Assembly (NCBI GenBank): GCA_039923855.1
Contig: JBDTBW010000026.1
Location: forward strand, 1 to 17,455
Reading direction: 5' to 3'
DNA from: 66-474 sp039923855
Lineage (GTDB): Bacteria > Pseudomonadota > Gammaproteobacteria > Xanthomonadales > Rhodanobacteraceae
DNA length: 17,455 nt
In this document: positions 1 to 7,335 of the stretch, piece after piece
Position numbering within the stretch: the stretch's first letter is position 1
Layout: each line of letters begins with the position of its first letter
The notes under the pieces: generated by a model
What the model was told of the DNA's origin: nothing
Database searches by the model: none
Seen by the model: the letters and a program-made list of their open reading frames with translations, nothing else
Program-made: the position numbers and the translations under genes

Positions 1-1974
1 ACCGCGCACGCGGGTCTGCGCGAAATGAAAGCGCTGATCGACGCCGAGGTCGCGCGTCGCGATATGGCCGGTCATTTGAAGCTCGGCCCCGGCGGTATCC
101 GCGAGATCGAGTTCATCGTGCAATTGCAGCAACTGATCCGGGCGGGGCGCGATCCGGCGCTGCGTGCACAGGGATTGCTGCCGGCGTTGCGGGCCTGCGC
201 CGCACGCGGTTATCTCCCCGCCGCGCGCGTCAAGGCGTTGTACGAAGCGTATGTATTCCTGCGCCGCCTGGAGAATCGCGTGCAGATGTTGGCCGACCAA
301 CAGACCCACGAACTACCTGAGGATCCTCTGCTTCGCGCGCGTCTGGCGGCGACGCTGGATTACCCCAATTGGCAGGCGCTGGAAACCGCCTTGGCGGTGC
401 ATCGGGCGGAGGTGTCTTCAATCTTCGCCGCGGTATTGGCGCCGCAGGCCGGAAAACCCGCGGGCGAAGCAGCCACCGGCGCGCCGGAAACGATGGGCGT
501 CGTGCTCTGGCGCGATGCGCGTGCGGATTCGCTCGATCCGCGCAAACTGGAGAGCGCGGGCTTCGTACCGGGTGAACGCGCAGCGCAGACGCTGGCGCAG
601 GTCGCCGGCATGCACGGATTGTCCGCGCGCGCATCGCGGCGTCTGGAGTATTTGATGCCAGCCCTGATCGACGAGGCGCTTGCCACCGCCTCTCCCGGCA
701 GCGCATTGCCACAGTTATGCGAATTGGTGCAGGCGATCGCGAGACGCTCGGCTTATCTCGCCTTGCTCGAGGAACAGCCCGCAGCGCGAGCGCGGCTGGC
801 GCGTCTTTGCGCGGAGCAGACATGGCTCGCCGCGCGCGTGATCGCGCAACCGTTGCTGCTGGACGACGTACTCGACCCGAGGCTGGAACATCTGCCGCGG
901 CGCGATGAAGACATCGCCGCTGAACTTTTCGCCTTTCTCGAGGCCCCCGAAGACGATCCGGGAGAAACGCTGACCGCGGTCGCCGAGTGGCGCGACAGCG
1001 TCGTGTTGCGCGCGGGTCTGGCCTTGCGCGATGGCCACGCCGATGCGGTGACCACGTCGCACCGGCTGGCCGCGATCGCGGCCGCGGTCGTCGACGCGGT
1101 GTTGCAACTGGCCGAGCGCGAGTTGATCGCGCAACACGGCCGATTGCCGGGCGACGGTTCCGGCTTCGCGGTGTTGGGCTACGGGAGTCTGGGCGGTTGC
1201 GAGTTGGGCTTCGCATCCGATCTCGATCTGGTCTTCATCTACGACGCCGTGCGTGACGCATGGTCCAGCGATGGCGCGCGCTCTCTGGAAGGCGCGCGCT
1301 GGTACGCGCGGCTGGCGCAGCGCGTGGTGCATTGGTTGTCCGCATCCACCCGCGGCGGACGCTTGTACGAAGTCGATACGCGCTTGCGCCCCGACGGCCG
1401 CAAGGGGCTGCTGGTCGCGAGCCTCACCGCATTCGTTGGCTATCAGCGCGAACGCGCCTGGACCTGGGAGCATCAGGCGCTGGTGCGCGCACGCGGGATC
1501 GCCGGCGATCCATCGCTGATCGCCACCTTCGCGCAGGCGCGCGCCGCGTTGCTGACGCAATCGCGCGATCCCGCCCGGGTGATCGCGGACGTGCTCAAGA
1601 TGCGCGCGCAATGGCGCGTCGAGCGCGATCGCTCCGATGCGCAAAGGCTCGATCTGAAACAGGGTGCGGGCGCGCTGCTGGACATCGAATTTCTGTTGCA
1701 GGGTTTGGTGTTGCTACACGCCGCGGAATATCCGGCGTTGGCCGCGATCACCGGCACGCCGGAATTGATCGATGCCTGCGCCGCAGCTTCGCTGTTGTCG
1801 AGGCGGGACGCGGACACCTTGCGCGGGGCGCACTCGGAATTGCTGGTGCGCGCTCTCGGCAGCACGCTGGGTGCGCGCCCGCGCGTTGTGCCGCGCGATG
1901 AAACGCTGGCACGAACCTGTGCGGAAGTGCTGCGGATAGCGTGCATGGCCGGATTCGATTTCGAGCGAAAATAG
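1..1974 (+). CDS. glnE: Bifunctional glutamine synthetase adenylyltransferase/adenylyl-removing enzyme, 5'-truncated by window
   Basis: The reading frame is open from base 1, so the N-terminus lies outside the window. About 657 residues remain of a protein normally near 945. GlnE adds AMP to, and removes it from, glutamine synthetase in the cytoplasm in response to nitrogen status signalled by PII. The visible part starts in the distal adenylyl-removase half, with the KLGPGGIREIEFIVQ signature just after the start. It then contains the whole C-terminal adenylyltransferase nucleotidyltransferase core, GYGSLGGCELGFASDLDLVF. The metal-binding aspartates of its DLD motif are encoded at 1219-1221 and 1225-1227. 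A second LDLKQGAGALLDIEFLLQG segment marks the helical domain after the core. The usual Lys in G-x-G-K-L-G-G is Ser here. The gene converges on the ELM1-family gene with a 26-base gap and no obvious terminator. Confidence 0.96.
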   Translation, partial: TAHAGLREMKALIDAEVARRDMAGHLKLGPGGIREIEFIVQLQQLIRAGRDPALRAQGLLPALRACAARGYLPAARVKALYEAYVFLRRLENRVQMLADQQTHELPEDPLLRARLAATLDYPNWQALETALAVHRAEVSSIFAAVLAPQAGKPAGEAATGAPETMGVVLWRDARADSLDPRKLESAGFVPGERAAQTLAQVAGMHGLSARASRRLEYLMPALIDEALATASPGSALPQLCELVQAIARRSAYLALLEEQPAARARLARLCAEQTWLAARVIAQPLLLDDVLDPRLEHLPRRDEDIAAELFAFLEAPEDDPGETLTAVAEWRDSVVLRAGLALRDGHADAVTTSHRLAAIAAAVVDAVLQLAERELIAQHGRLPGDGSGFAVLGYGSLGGCELGFASDLDLVFIYDAVRDAWSSDGARSLEGARWYARLAQRVVHWLSASTRGGRLYEVDTRLRPDGRKGLLVASLTAFVGYQRERAWTWEHQALVRARGIAGDPSLIATFAQARAALLTQSRDPARVIADVLKMRAQWRVERDRSDAQRLDLKQGAGALLDIEFLLQGLVLLHAAEYPALAAITGTPELIDACAAASLLSRRDADTLRGAHSELLVRALGSTLGARPRVVPRDETLARTCAEVLRIACMAGFDFERK

Positions 1975-2000
1975 TTGTCCGACCGGGTTGTTTTGAAATG

Positions 2001-2960
2001 CTACTGGGGGCGCGCGGCGAAGCGCTCGCGCAATTGCGCGGCCACTTGCATGGTTTCGCGCAGCGGCGCCTTGGGCGGCGCGGAATCGGATTCCAGATCG
2101 TTGAGCAGGCCGCGTTCGCGCAACGCGGCGTGGAAGCGCATCAGTTTTTCCGGCAACGATGCGGTGACCAAGCTGTGCACCGGCGCGCCGGTGGCCGCGG
2201 CTTCCGACAACATGTTGACCGAATCGGGCGTCACCACGATGCGCTGTGCCCAACCGAGCAGGCCAGGATACGGATTGGGTCCATCGACATCCTTGTGCCA
2301 GAACACCCCGGGCAAATGCGCCAGCCTTTCGCGCAGGATTTGCGCGAACGCCGGCGGCGTGCGTCGCGAAACGGTCGCCAGCACGCTGCCACCCTCGCGC
2401 AACACGCGCGCGGCGACGCCGTCGGCAAGCGCCTTCGCATAAGTCTGGTCGAGTCCCACACCCCGGCGCGGGCCACCCAGCAACAACGCTGTGCGCGGTT
2501 GCGGCAACTCAGCAAAATCTGGAAATGCTTCGCGCCCGGCGGCGAGCCATGCATCGTCCACCGGATTGAGCGAACCCAGCGTGGCGATCACGTTGTCGCC
2601 TGACAATTGATCATGGCGCGGCGCGATCACCGCATCCCAGTGATGCGGGTCGATGCGCGGGTCGAGGATCTGCACGGTATAGCAACGATGTTGCGACAAA
2701 CCGCGCAACAGACGCGTCAACAGCGCAGCGCTGCGGCCACAGCCGACCGCAAGCTGCGGCCAAGGCACGGCGAATTGCGCGCGATCGCGCGCGGACAGCG
2801 CAAGTCGTCCGCCCGGCAACGCGCGCGGTGCGGCCCACGACCATGGCGCGCGCAACGGCAGCGCCAGCACGCGCGCGGGCAGCTCCAGCGCGGCGACCAG
2901 CGCCAGCGCCTGGCGTTCGTTGCCGGCCGCGCCATCGGTGATGATCCAGGCTTCCCGCAT
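2001..2960 (-). CDS. ELM1/mitochondrial-fission-family protein (DUF1022 type), function unknown
   Basis: This is a 319-residue protein. The start at 2960 is preferred because MREAWIITDGAAGNERQAL is the family's typical opening. An in-frame extension to 3110 would run through the divergent yceI start and adds unconserved sequence. N-terminal ITDGAAGNERQA and C-terminal VVTPDSVNMLSEAAATGAPV are hallmark ELM1 segments. The second resembles the donor-site region of GT-B glycosyltransferases. The family is named after a plant protein needed for mitochondrial fission. Bacterial members are uncharacterised and often annotated as nucleoside-diphosphate-sugar epimerase without support. Proximity to LPS genes and the GT-B-like C-terminus fit an envelope-glycan role, but that is inference. 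No signal peptide or membrane segment is evident. No clear Shine-Dalgarno precedes the start. Confidence 0.85.
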   Translation of the reverse strand: MREAWIITDGAAGNERQALALVAALELPARVLALPLRAPWSWAAPRALPGGRLALSARDRAQFAVPWPQLAVGCGRSAALLTRLLRGLSQHRCYTVQILDPRIDPHHWDAVIAPRHDQLSGDNVIATLGSLNPVDDAWLAAGREAFPDFAELPQPRTALLLGGPRRGVGLDQTYAKALADGVAARVLREGGSVLATVSRRTPPAFAQILRERLAHLPGVFWHKDVDGPNPYPGLLGWAQRIVVTPDSVNMLSEAAATGAPVHSLVTASLPEKLMRFHAALRERGLLNDLESDSAPPKAPLRETMQVAAQLRERFAARPQ

Positions 2961-3069
2961 GGTCGATTTACCGTCAGCTCGAACGTCGTAGGATGGATAC
3001 TGTCTTATCGCATAGATGACGCCGACACTGAAACACCCGGATTCGCAAGCCAGCATCAGGAGCTGTCGC

Positions 3070-3714
3070 ATGAAACTCGTCCATTCCGCCATCCTCATTG
3101 GAGCGTCCATCGCCGCGACAGCCGCGGCCAGCGCCGCGCCGGTCAGCTATACGCTCGACCCCAACCACACCTACGTGCTGTTTTCGTGGAGCCATCTAGG
3201 CTTTTCGCACCCGACCGGCCAGTTCGGCAAGACCCAAGGCACGCTGATCTACGATGCTGCCGATCCAGCCAAGTCGTCGGTGCGCGTGAGCATTCCGGTG
3301 AACAGCATCGATACCCACGTTGCTGCGCTGGACAAGGATTTGCTGGGCGCGGGATTCCTCGATGCGGCGAAATATCCGGGCATTATCTTCGCAAGCACCA
3401 AGGTGACGCCGGCGGGCAAGAGTCATTTCGTCGTCGCAGGTAATCTGACGGTGCATGGCACGACCAGGCCGGTGACGCTGGACGTCACCCTCAACAAGGT
3501 GGGTAGCTATCCGATGATCGACGCGCCGGCGCTGGGTTTGGGCGCCACCGCCACGTTCAAACGCGGTGAATTCGGGGTGGGCGGCGGCGTGCCGATGGTC
3601 GGCGATGAACTGGAGGTGCGCATCAGCGCCGAGGCGATCGAATCGCATGCTTACACCGACAAGATATTGCCGCGGGAAAAGCAGGCCGCGCGGCAACCCG
3701 GAAGTACACGGTAA
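3070..3714 (+). CDS. YceI-family periplasmic lipocalin-like protein
   Basis: The 214-residue product starts at 3070, which has an AGGAG ribosome-binding site at 3058-3062 with 7-nt spacing. The upstream in-frame ATG at 3016 lacks one. Residues 1-22 form a Sec signal peptide (MKLVHSAILIGASIAATAAA), probably cleaved near the Ala-Ser-Ala-Ala run. The mature part shows the YceI pattern: YTLDPNHTYVLFSWSHLGFS at its start, then LDAAKYPGIIFAST, LTVHGTTRPVTLDV, and a late beta-strand GDELEVRISAEA. YceI proteins fold as an extended lipocalin barrel that binds long isoprenoid-type lipids in the periplasm. The physiological ligand here is unknown. The gene is divergent from the ELM1-family gene across 109 bp, with no confidently identifiable promoter. 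It is followed 32 bp later by the zinc-finger gene, so the two may be cotranscribed. Confidence 0.93.
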   Translation: MKLVHSAILIGASIAATAAASAAPVSYTLDPNHTYVLFSWSHLGFSHPTGQFGKTQGTLIYDAADPAKSSVRVSIPVNSIDTHVAALDKDLLGAGFLDAAKYPGIIFASTKVTPAGKSHFVVAGNLTVHGTTRPVTLDVTLNKVGSYPMIDAPALGLGATATFKRGEFGVGGGVPMVGDELEVRISAEAIESHAYTDKILPREKQAARQPGSTR

Positions 3715-3746
3715 AATATGGACCCCGCTTCAGGAAACAACACGAC

Positions 3747-3962
3747 ATGAGCAGTCAGGCCTCGCCGCATCCGCCCGAACCCGCCAATGCCCGGCGACGT
3801 TACGAGGTGACGCGCGGCGACTTGCCGCTGTCGTGTCCGTTGCCGGACATGGCGCTGTGGAATTCGCATCCGCGCGTGTATCTGCCGATCGTCGAGGACG
3901 GTGGCGAATCGACCTGTCCTTATTGCGGCGCGTTATATGTGCTGAAACAAGCAACCGTTTGA
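3747..3962 (+). CDS. Small CHCC zinc-finger domain protein
   Basis: This is a 71-residue cytoplasmic protein with an AGGAAA ribosome-binding site at 3732-3737. It matches the zf-CHCC family, related to the zinc-binding part of the mitochondrial complex I subunit NDUFS6. The putative metal ligands are Cys30, His41, Cys57 and Cys60, in the order SCPLPDMALWNSHPRVYLP, then a short acidic GGES turn, then CPYCGALYVL. All four ligands are present, so it should bind one zinc ion. Short proteobacterial members of this family are standalone and of unknown function. The N-terminal 20 residues are Pro- and Ala-rich and probably disordered. The gene sits between yceI and a likely intrinsic terminator, which suggests it ends the yceI transcription unit. 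Confidence 0.9.
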   Translation: MSSQASPHPPEPANARRRYEVTRGDLPLSCPLPDMALWNSHPRVYLPIVEDGGESTCPYCGALYVLKQATV

Positions 3963-3972
3963 ACGCGGACGG

Positions 3973-4022
3973 CGCGCCGCGCTCAATCCGGCACGGCAGC
4001 ACTTTCCTGCGGCGCGTTTTTT
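3973..4022 (+). terminator. Probable intrinsic terminator after the zinc-finger gene
   Basis: An 8-bp GC-only stem pairs CGCGCCGC (3973-3980) with GCGGCGCG (4009-4016) and is followed at once by six T residues (4017-4022). The 28-nt loop is long, but it holds a smaller GCAG/CTGC (3996-3999/4007-4010) pairing that competes with the main stem. It starts 10 nt after the stop codon at 3962. The long loop lowers confidence. Confidence 0.5.
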
Positions 4023-4067
4023 GCTTGGTACTTCCGGATGTTTCGCACGCGAGCTGCGACCGGCAAG

Positions 4068-5204
4068 ATGGCTGAGTCAACCCCAATCAAACGACCGCTG
4101 ACCGTGCTCCAGTTGCTGCCGGCGCTGGACAACGGCGGCGCCGAGCATTCCACACTGGAAGTCGCGCGCGCGCTGGTCGCAGGCGGACATCGTTCGGTGG
4201 TGATCTCCGCCGGCGGGCGGCTGGTGCAGCGGTTGCAGGCCGAGGGCAGCGAGCATGTGCCGCTGGACCTGGCGAAAAAATCGTTCCGCACATTGCGGCA
4301 CATACGGCCGTTGCGGCGGCTGCTGGAGGAAATCCGCCCCGACGTGGTGCATGCGCGCTCGCGTCTGCCGGCATGGATGGGCTGGCTGGCATTGCGCGGC
4401 ATGCGGCCGCGGCCGCATTTCGTTACCACCGTGCACGGGCTCAATTCGCCGGGCAATTACAGCCGCATCATGACCCGGGGCGAGCGCGTGATCGTGGTCT
4501 CGCAAACGGTGCGGGATTTCGTCTTGAGCCACTACCGCGATATCGATCCGGCGCGCCTGAAGGTGATCCCGCGCGGCATCGATCCCGACGAATTTCCCTA
4601 CGGCTATCGTCCCGACGATCTTTGGCGGCAGCATTTTTTCGCTGAATATCCGCAACTTGCGGGCGCGCCATTGCTGACGCTTCCGGGGCGCGGCACGCGC
4701 CTCAAGGGCCATGCCGATGCGATCGCGCTGCTGGCGGGACTGCGCGCGCGCGGTATCGACGCGCGCCTGCTGTTGCTGGGCGCGATCGAGCGCGGCCGCG
4801 AAGCATATCTGGCCGAACTGCACGCACTGGCGCAGGATCGTGGCGTGTACGACGCGGTGGTGTTCACGCCGCCGCGCAACGACGTGCGCGACATCTTCGC
4901 GGCGTCTTCGCTGGTGCTGCAATTGTCGAACAAGCCCGAAAGTTTCGGCCGCACCGTGATCGAGGCGTTGTCGCTGTGCCGTCCGGTGCTGGGCTATGCG
5001 CATGGCGGCGTCGGCGAACTGCTGGCGGAACTCTACCCCGCCGGGCGTGTGCCGCCGGGAGATGTGGAAAAACTGATCGAGCGCGCGGCCGAATTATTGC
5101 GGGTGGCGCCGCCGATCGCGCCTCTGCAACGCTATCGGCTCGCCGACATGCAGGCGGCCACGCTGACTTTGTACGAGGAAGTGGCTGGTGCGGAGCGAAA
5201 ATGA
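4068..5204 (+). CDS. GT4-family (GT-B fold) glycosyltransferase, likely LPS core/O-antigen
   Basis: Started at 4068, this 378-residue enzyme opens with TVLQLLPALDNGGAEHSTLE, the N-terminal glycine-rich loop of family 4 glycosyltransferases. It continues with VVHARSRLPAWMG, a TTVHG segment, and the inter-domain IPRGIDPDEFPYGY. The C-terminal nucleotide-sugar-binding domain has LPGRGTRLKGH and the EX7E motif in PESFGRTVIEAL (Glu291 and Glu299), followed by GGVGELL. It should be a retaining transferase using a nucleotide sugar at the cytoplasmic face. The sugar cannot be read from the sequence. An alternative start at 4038 adds ten residues; neither ATG has a strong ribosome-binding site. It lies downstream of a terminator and upstream of an O-antigen ligase-like gene, which fits an LPS role. 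A large inverted repeat begins at its stop codon. Confidence 0.9.
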   Translation: MAESTPIKRPLTVLQLLPALDNGGAEHSTLEVARALVAGGHRSVVISAGGRLVQRLQAEGSEHVPLDLAKKSFRTLRHIRPLRRLLEEIRPDVVHARSRLPAWMGWLALRGMRPRPHFVTTVHGLNSPGNYSRIMTRGERVIVVSQTVRDFVLSHYRDIDPARLKVIPRGIDPDEFPYGYRPDDLWRQHFFAEYPQLAGAPLLTLPGRGTRLKGHADAIALLAGLRARGIDARLLLLGAIERGREAYLAELHALAQDRGVYDAVVFTPPRNDVRDIFAASSLVLQLSNKPESFGRTVIEALSLCRPVLGYAHGGVGELLAELYPAGRVPPGDVEKLIERAAELLRVAPPIAPLQRYRLADMQAATLTLYEEVAGAERK

Positions 5205-5275
5205 GGAAATGGGAAGTGGGAAACAGGAAGCAGGAAAACGGCTTTTGATTTCCTGCTCCGCTCTTCCCATTTCCT
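5204..5275. repeat. Nested inverted repeat of purine-rich GGAAA units at the GT4 stop codon
   Basis: Outer arms AGGAAATGGGAAG (5204-5216) and CTTCCCATTTCCT (5263-5275) are perfect 13-nt complements. Inside them AGCAGGAAA (5229-5237) and TTTCCTGCT (5249-5257) are perfect 9-nt complements with an 11-nt loop. The left half is a run of related GGGAA/GGAAA units, almost all purine on the + strand; the right half is its pyrimidine mirror. The TGA stop of the GT4 gene (5202-5204) shares its last base with the element. No T-run follows the hairpin, so a simple intrinsic terminator is not the obvious reading. Confidence 0.8.
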
Positions 5276-5289
5276 GCTCCCGCTTACAA

Positions 5290-5316
5290 TCAGGCATGGT
5301 GTTTTGTCGTGCCTGA
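5290..5316 (+). repeat. Small hairpin just upstream of the ligase start codon
   Basis: TCAGGCA (5290-5296) and TGCCTGA (5310-5316) are perfect 7-bp arms with a 13-nt U-rich loop. The right arm ends 3 nt before the ATG at 5320, where the ribosome-binding site would be, and no purine-rich Shine-Dalgarno is visible. TACAAT at 5285-5290 could be a -10 box, but I see no convincing -35. The hairpin could mask translation initiation; that is inference. Confidence 0.45.
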
Positions 5317-5319
5317 GCC

Positions 5320-6591
5320 ATGACCGATTCCCTCGCCGCCCGCGCAGCCGGCGCGCTGCGATCGCCGCTGCTGCCGATCGTGGCGGTGATTTTCCTGCTG
5401 CCATTCGGTCGCGCCAGCGAGTTCGCCGTGCTGGTGTGCATGCTTGGCGCGGCGATCTTTTTCGCGCGTGCGCCGCGGGCGTGGCGCGGCCACGAGGGCG
5501 TCAAGTTGTTGCTGATCTTGTGGGCGTGTTATTTCACCGCGGCACTGATCTCCGCCCTCGACGCGGTGAACCCGGGCAAAAGCTGGAGCACGGTCGCGGC
5601 ATTTCTGCGTTTCGCGCCGTTCGGCTTTTACGTCTGCTTCGCGATGCGACGCGAATCGCGGGTACGCGCGGTTTGCTTCAGCGTGGGCGTGATCGCCGCG
5701 TTGTGGGCGCTGGATGCGTGGGTGCAGGCGCTGACGGGTTGGAGTCTGGGTGGCTACGCCGATCCGCAGCGGGTTTCCGGCATCTTCGGCGCGGGCGATC
5801 TGAAGCTGGGGCCCGTGCTGGCCACGCTGTCGCCGTTCGTGTTGTGGAGTGCGCGCGAACGCTACGGCCGAACCGGATTGGTCGTTGCGTTGCTGTTCCT
5901 GCTCGGGCCGATCCTGCTAGCCGGATCGCGCGCGGCGTGGTTGACCTATGCGCTGGTGGTGATCGCGTTTTTGTGGCGCGAGGCGCGCACGCCGCTGCGG
6001 TTCGCCGCGTTGGCGTTTGGCGCGTGCGTGATCGCGGCATTCGCTGTCGGCATCGCCTGGAAAACTTCGCCGCGCTTCGATACGCGCGTGGATCGCAGCT
6101 TGCTGGTGTTGAGCGGTTCGCCACAGGGGATCGACATGGCGGCCAGCGGACGGCTGGAAATCTGGCGCACCGCGTCGCGGATGTATGCGGATCACCCGAT
6201 CAACGGTGTTGGCGTGCGTGGCTTTCGTTACGCCTATCCGTCATACGCGAACACGGGCGATCGCTTTCTCGGCATCGAAGCCTGCGGCGTGGGCGAGGGC
6301 GCCTGTCACCCGCACCAGATCGTGCTGGAAATCCTCGACGACACCGGCACGATCGGACTTGTCCTGTGGCTGACCGGCCTGGCATTCGCGCTGCGCGCGT
6401 GGCGCGGCGTATCGCCGACAGCGCGCCGGCGCGCGTGGCCAGTGACCGTCGCGCTTGCCGTCATGCTGTTTCCGTTGAACACACATCTTGCGTTTTATTC
6501 GGCGTGGTGGGGGCTGTTGTTCTGGTGGTTGCTGGCACTGTGGATCGCGGCCCTGTATGCGGATTTTCCGGAGACGGCACATGCCGCGTGA
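5320..6591 (+). CDS. O-antigen ligase-like polytopic membrane protein (Wzy_C/WaaL family)
   Basis: The 423-residue protein has around ten hydrophobic segments, starting with LLPIVAVIFLLPFG. It fits the O-antigen ligase/polymerase (Wzy_C) family, inner-membrane enzymes that transfer undecaprenyl-linked O-antigen to lipid A-core on the periplasmic side. Supporting features are GSRAAW (residues 202-207) with its conserved Arg204 and the large periplasmic loop opening with SGRLEIWRTASRMYADHP. Later in that loop is NGVGVRGFRYAYP, then CHPHQIVLEILDDTGTIGL with His330 and His332, one of which should be the conserved ligase histidine. Ligase and Wzy-type polymerase are hard to separate by sequence. 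The lipid A/core neighbours favour ligase. Its stop overlaps the start of the next glycosyltransferase by 11 nt, implying translational coupling. Confidence 0.85.
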   Translation: MTDSLAARAAGALRSPLLPIVAVIFLLPFGRASEFAVLVCMLGAAIFFARAPRAWRGHEGVKLLLILWACYFTAALISALDAVNPGKSWSTVAAFLRFAPFGFYVCFAMRRESRVRAVCFSVGVIAALWALDAWVQALTGWSLGGYADPQRVSGIFGAGDLKLGPVLATLSPFVLWSARERYGRTGLVVALLFLLGPILLAGSRAAWLTYALVVIAFLWREARTPLRFAALAFGACVIAAFAVGIAWKTSPRFDTRVDRSLLVLSGSPQGIDMAASGRLEIWRTASRMYADHPINGVGVRGFRYAYPSYANTGDRFLGIEACGVGEGACHPHQIVLEILDDTGTIGLVLWLTGLAFALRAWRGVSPTARRRAWPVTVALAVMLFPLNTHLAFYSAWWGLLFWWLLALWIAALYADFPETAHAA

Positions 6592-7333
6592 AAAACTCTC
6601 GCTGGTCGTCATCACCTGGAACAACGCCGATACATTGGAGCGATGTCTAGCCGCGGCCGACTTCGCCGACGAGATCGTGCTGCTGGATTCGGGTTCGAAC
6701 GACGCGACGGTCGAAATCGCCCGCCGACATGGCGCGCGCGTGGCGGTCCATCCGTTCGACGATTACGGCCCGCAGAAGCAGCGCGCGATCGACATGGCCA
6801 ACTATGACTGGATATTGAACCTCGATGCCGACGAGGTGTTGTCGCCCGGAACGCGCGAGGTGATCGAACGCACATTGGAAAACCCGCGCGCCGCCGGGTT
6901 TCGACTGCCGCGCCGCGAACGGATTTTCTGGGCGGTGCAATCGCGCTGGAGCCATCGCAACGGTCATTTGCGATTGTTCGATCGCCGCCGCGCGCGCATG
7001 AACGCGGTACCGGTACACGCGGCAGTGGAAGTGGACGGACCCGTGCAAACCTTGCGGTGCGCAGATTTCGTCAACAACGGCGATAGCGATATTCATACCC
7101 GCGTGGACAAGGTCAATCGCTATTCATCGGGGCTGGTCGCCGACAAACTTGGCAAGGGGCAGCGCTTCAGCGGCGTGATGATGATCGTGTACCCGCCGAT
7201 TTTTTTCCTGCGACAGTATCTGTTCAAACGCTATTTCCTGTCTGGTTGGGCGGGCTTCATCGCCAGCGCGATCGGCGCGTTCTATGTATTCCTGAAATAT
7301 GCGAAGTTGTTCGAGGCACGGCGACGGAAATAA
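6581..7333 (+). CDS. GT2-family glycosyltransferase, WaaE/KdtX-like (LPS core)
   Basis: The 250-residue protein starts at 6581 with a GGAG-type ribosome-binding site at 6570-6573, inside the end of the ligase gene. SLVVITWNNADTLERCL is the GT-A fold opening, LLDSGSNDATVEIA (Asp36) follows, and NLDADEVLSPG supplies the metal-binding DAD (Asp82-Asp84). RNGHLRLFDRRRARM and VPVHAAVEVDG resemble the LPS inner-core beta-glucosyltransferase WaaE/KdtX group. The C-terminus has a Lys/Arg-rich amphipathic region and hydrophobic stretches (FSGVMMIVYPPIFFLRQYLF and a later GAFYVFLKYAKLF) that should anchor it to the inner membrane. The likely job is adding a sugar, perhaps glucose, to inner-core heptose. 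The acceptor is inferred from family and neighbours. It ends two bases from the stop of the convergent acyltransferase. Confidence 0.88.
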   Translation: MPREKLSLVVITWNNADTLERCLAAADFADEIVLLDSGSNDATVEIARRHGARVAVHPFDDYGPQKQRAIDMANYDWILNLDADEVLSPGTREVIERTLENPRAAGFRLPRRERIFWAVQSRWSHRNGHLRLFDRRRARMNAVPVHAAVEVDGPVQTLRCADFVNNGDSDIHTRVDKVNRYSSGLVADKLGKGQRFSGVMMIVYPPIFFLRQYLFKRYFLSGWAGFIASAIGAFYVFLKYAKLFEARRRK

Positions 7334-7335
7334 CG

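Noticed and set aside
715..1644. Long minus-strand reading frame of 309 codons opposite glnE
   Set aside because: It lies entirely within glnE, whose motifs are unmistakable. Its translation is Arg/Ala/Gln-rich with no family signature, typical of antisense frames in GC-rich DNA.
5204..5280. Possible CRISPR or tandem-repeat array in the GGAAA-rich stretch
   Set aside because: The units are too short and irregular, there are no spacers, and the structure is an inverted repeat, not a direct repeat array.
5304..6650. 448-codon plus-strand frame overlapping the O-antigen ligase gene
   Set aside because: It is Arg-rich and without membrane segments; the alternative frame from 5320 gives a coherent polytopic ligase-family protein.
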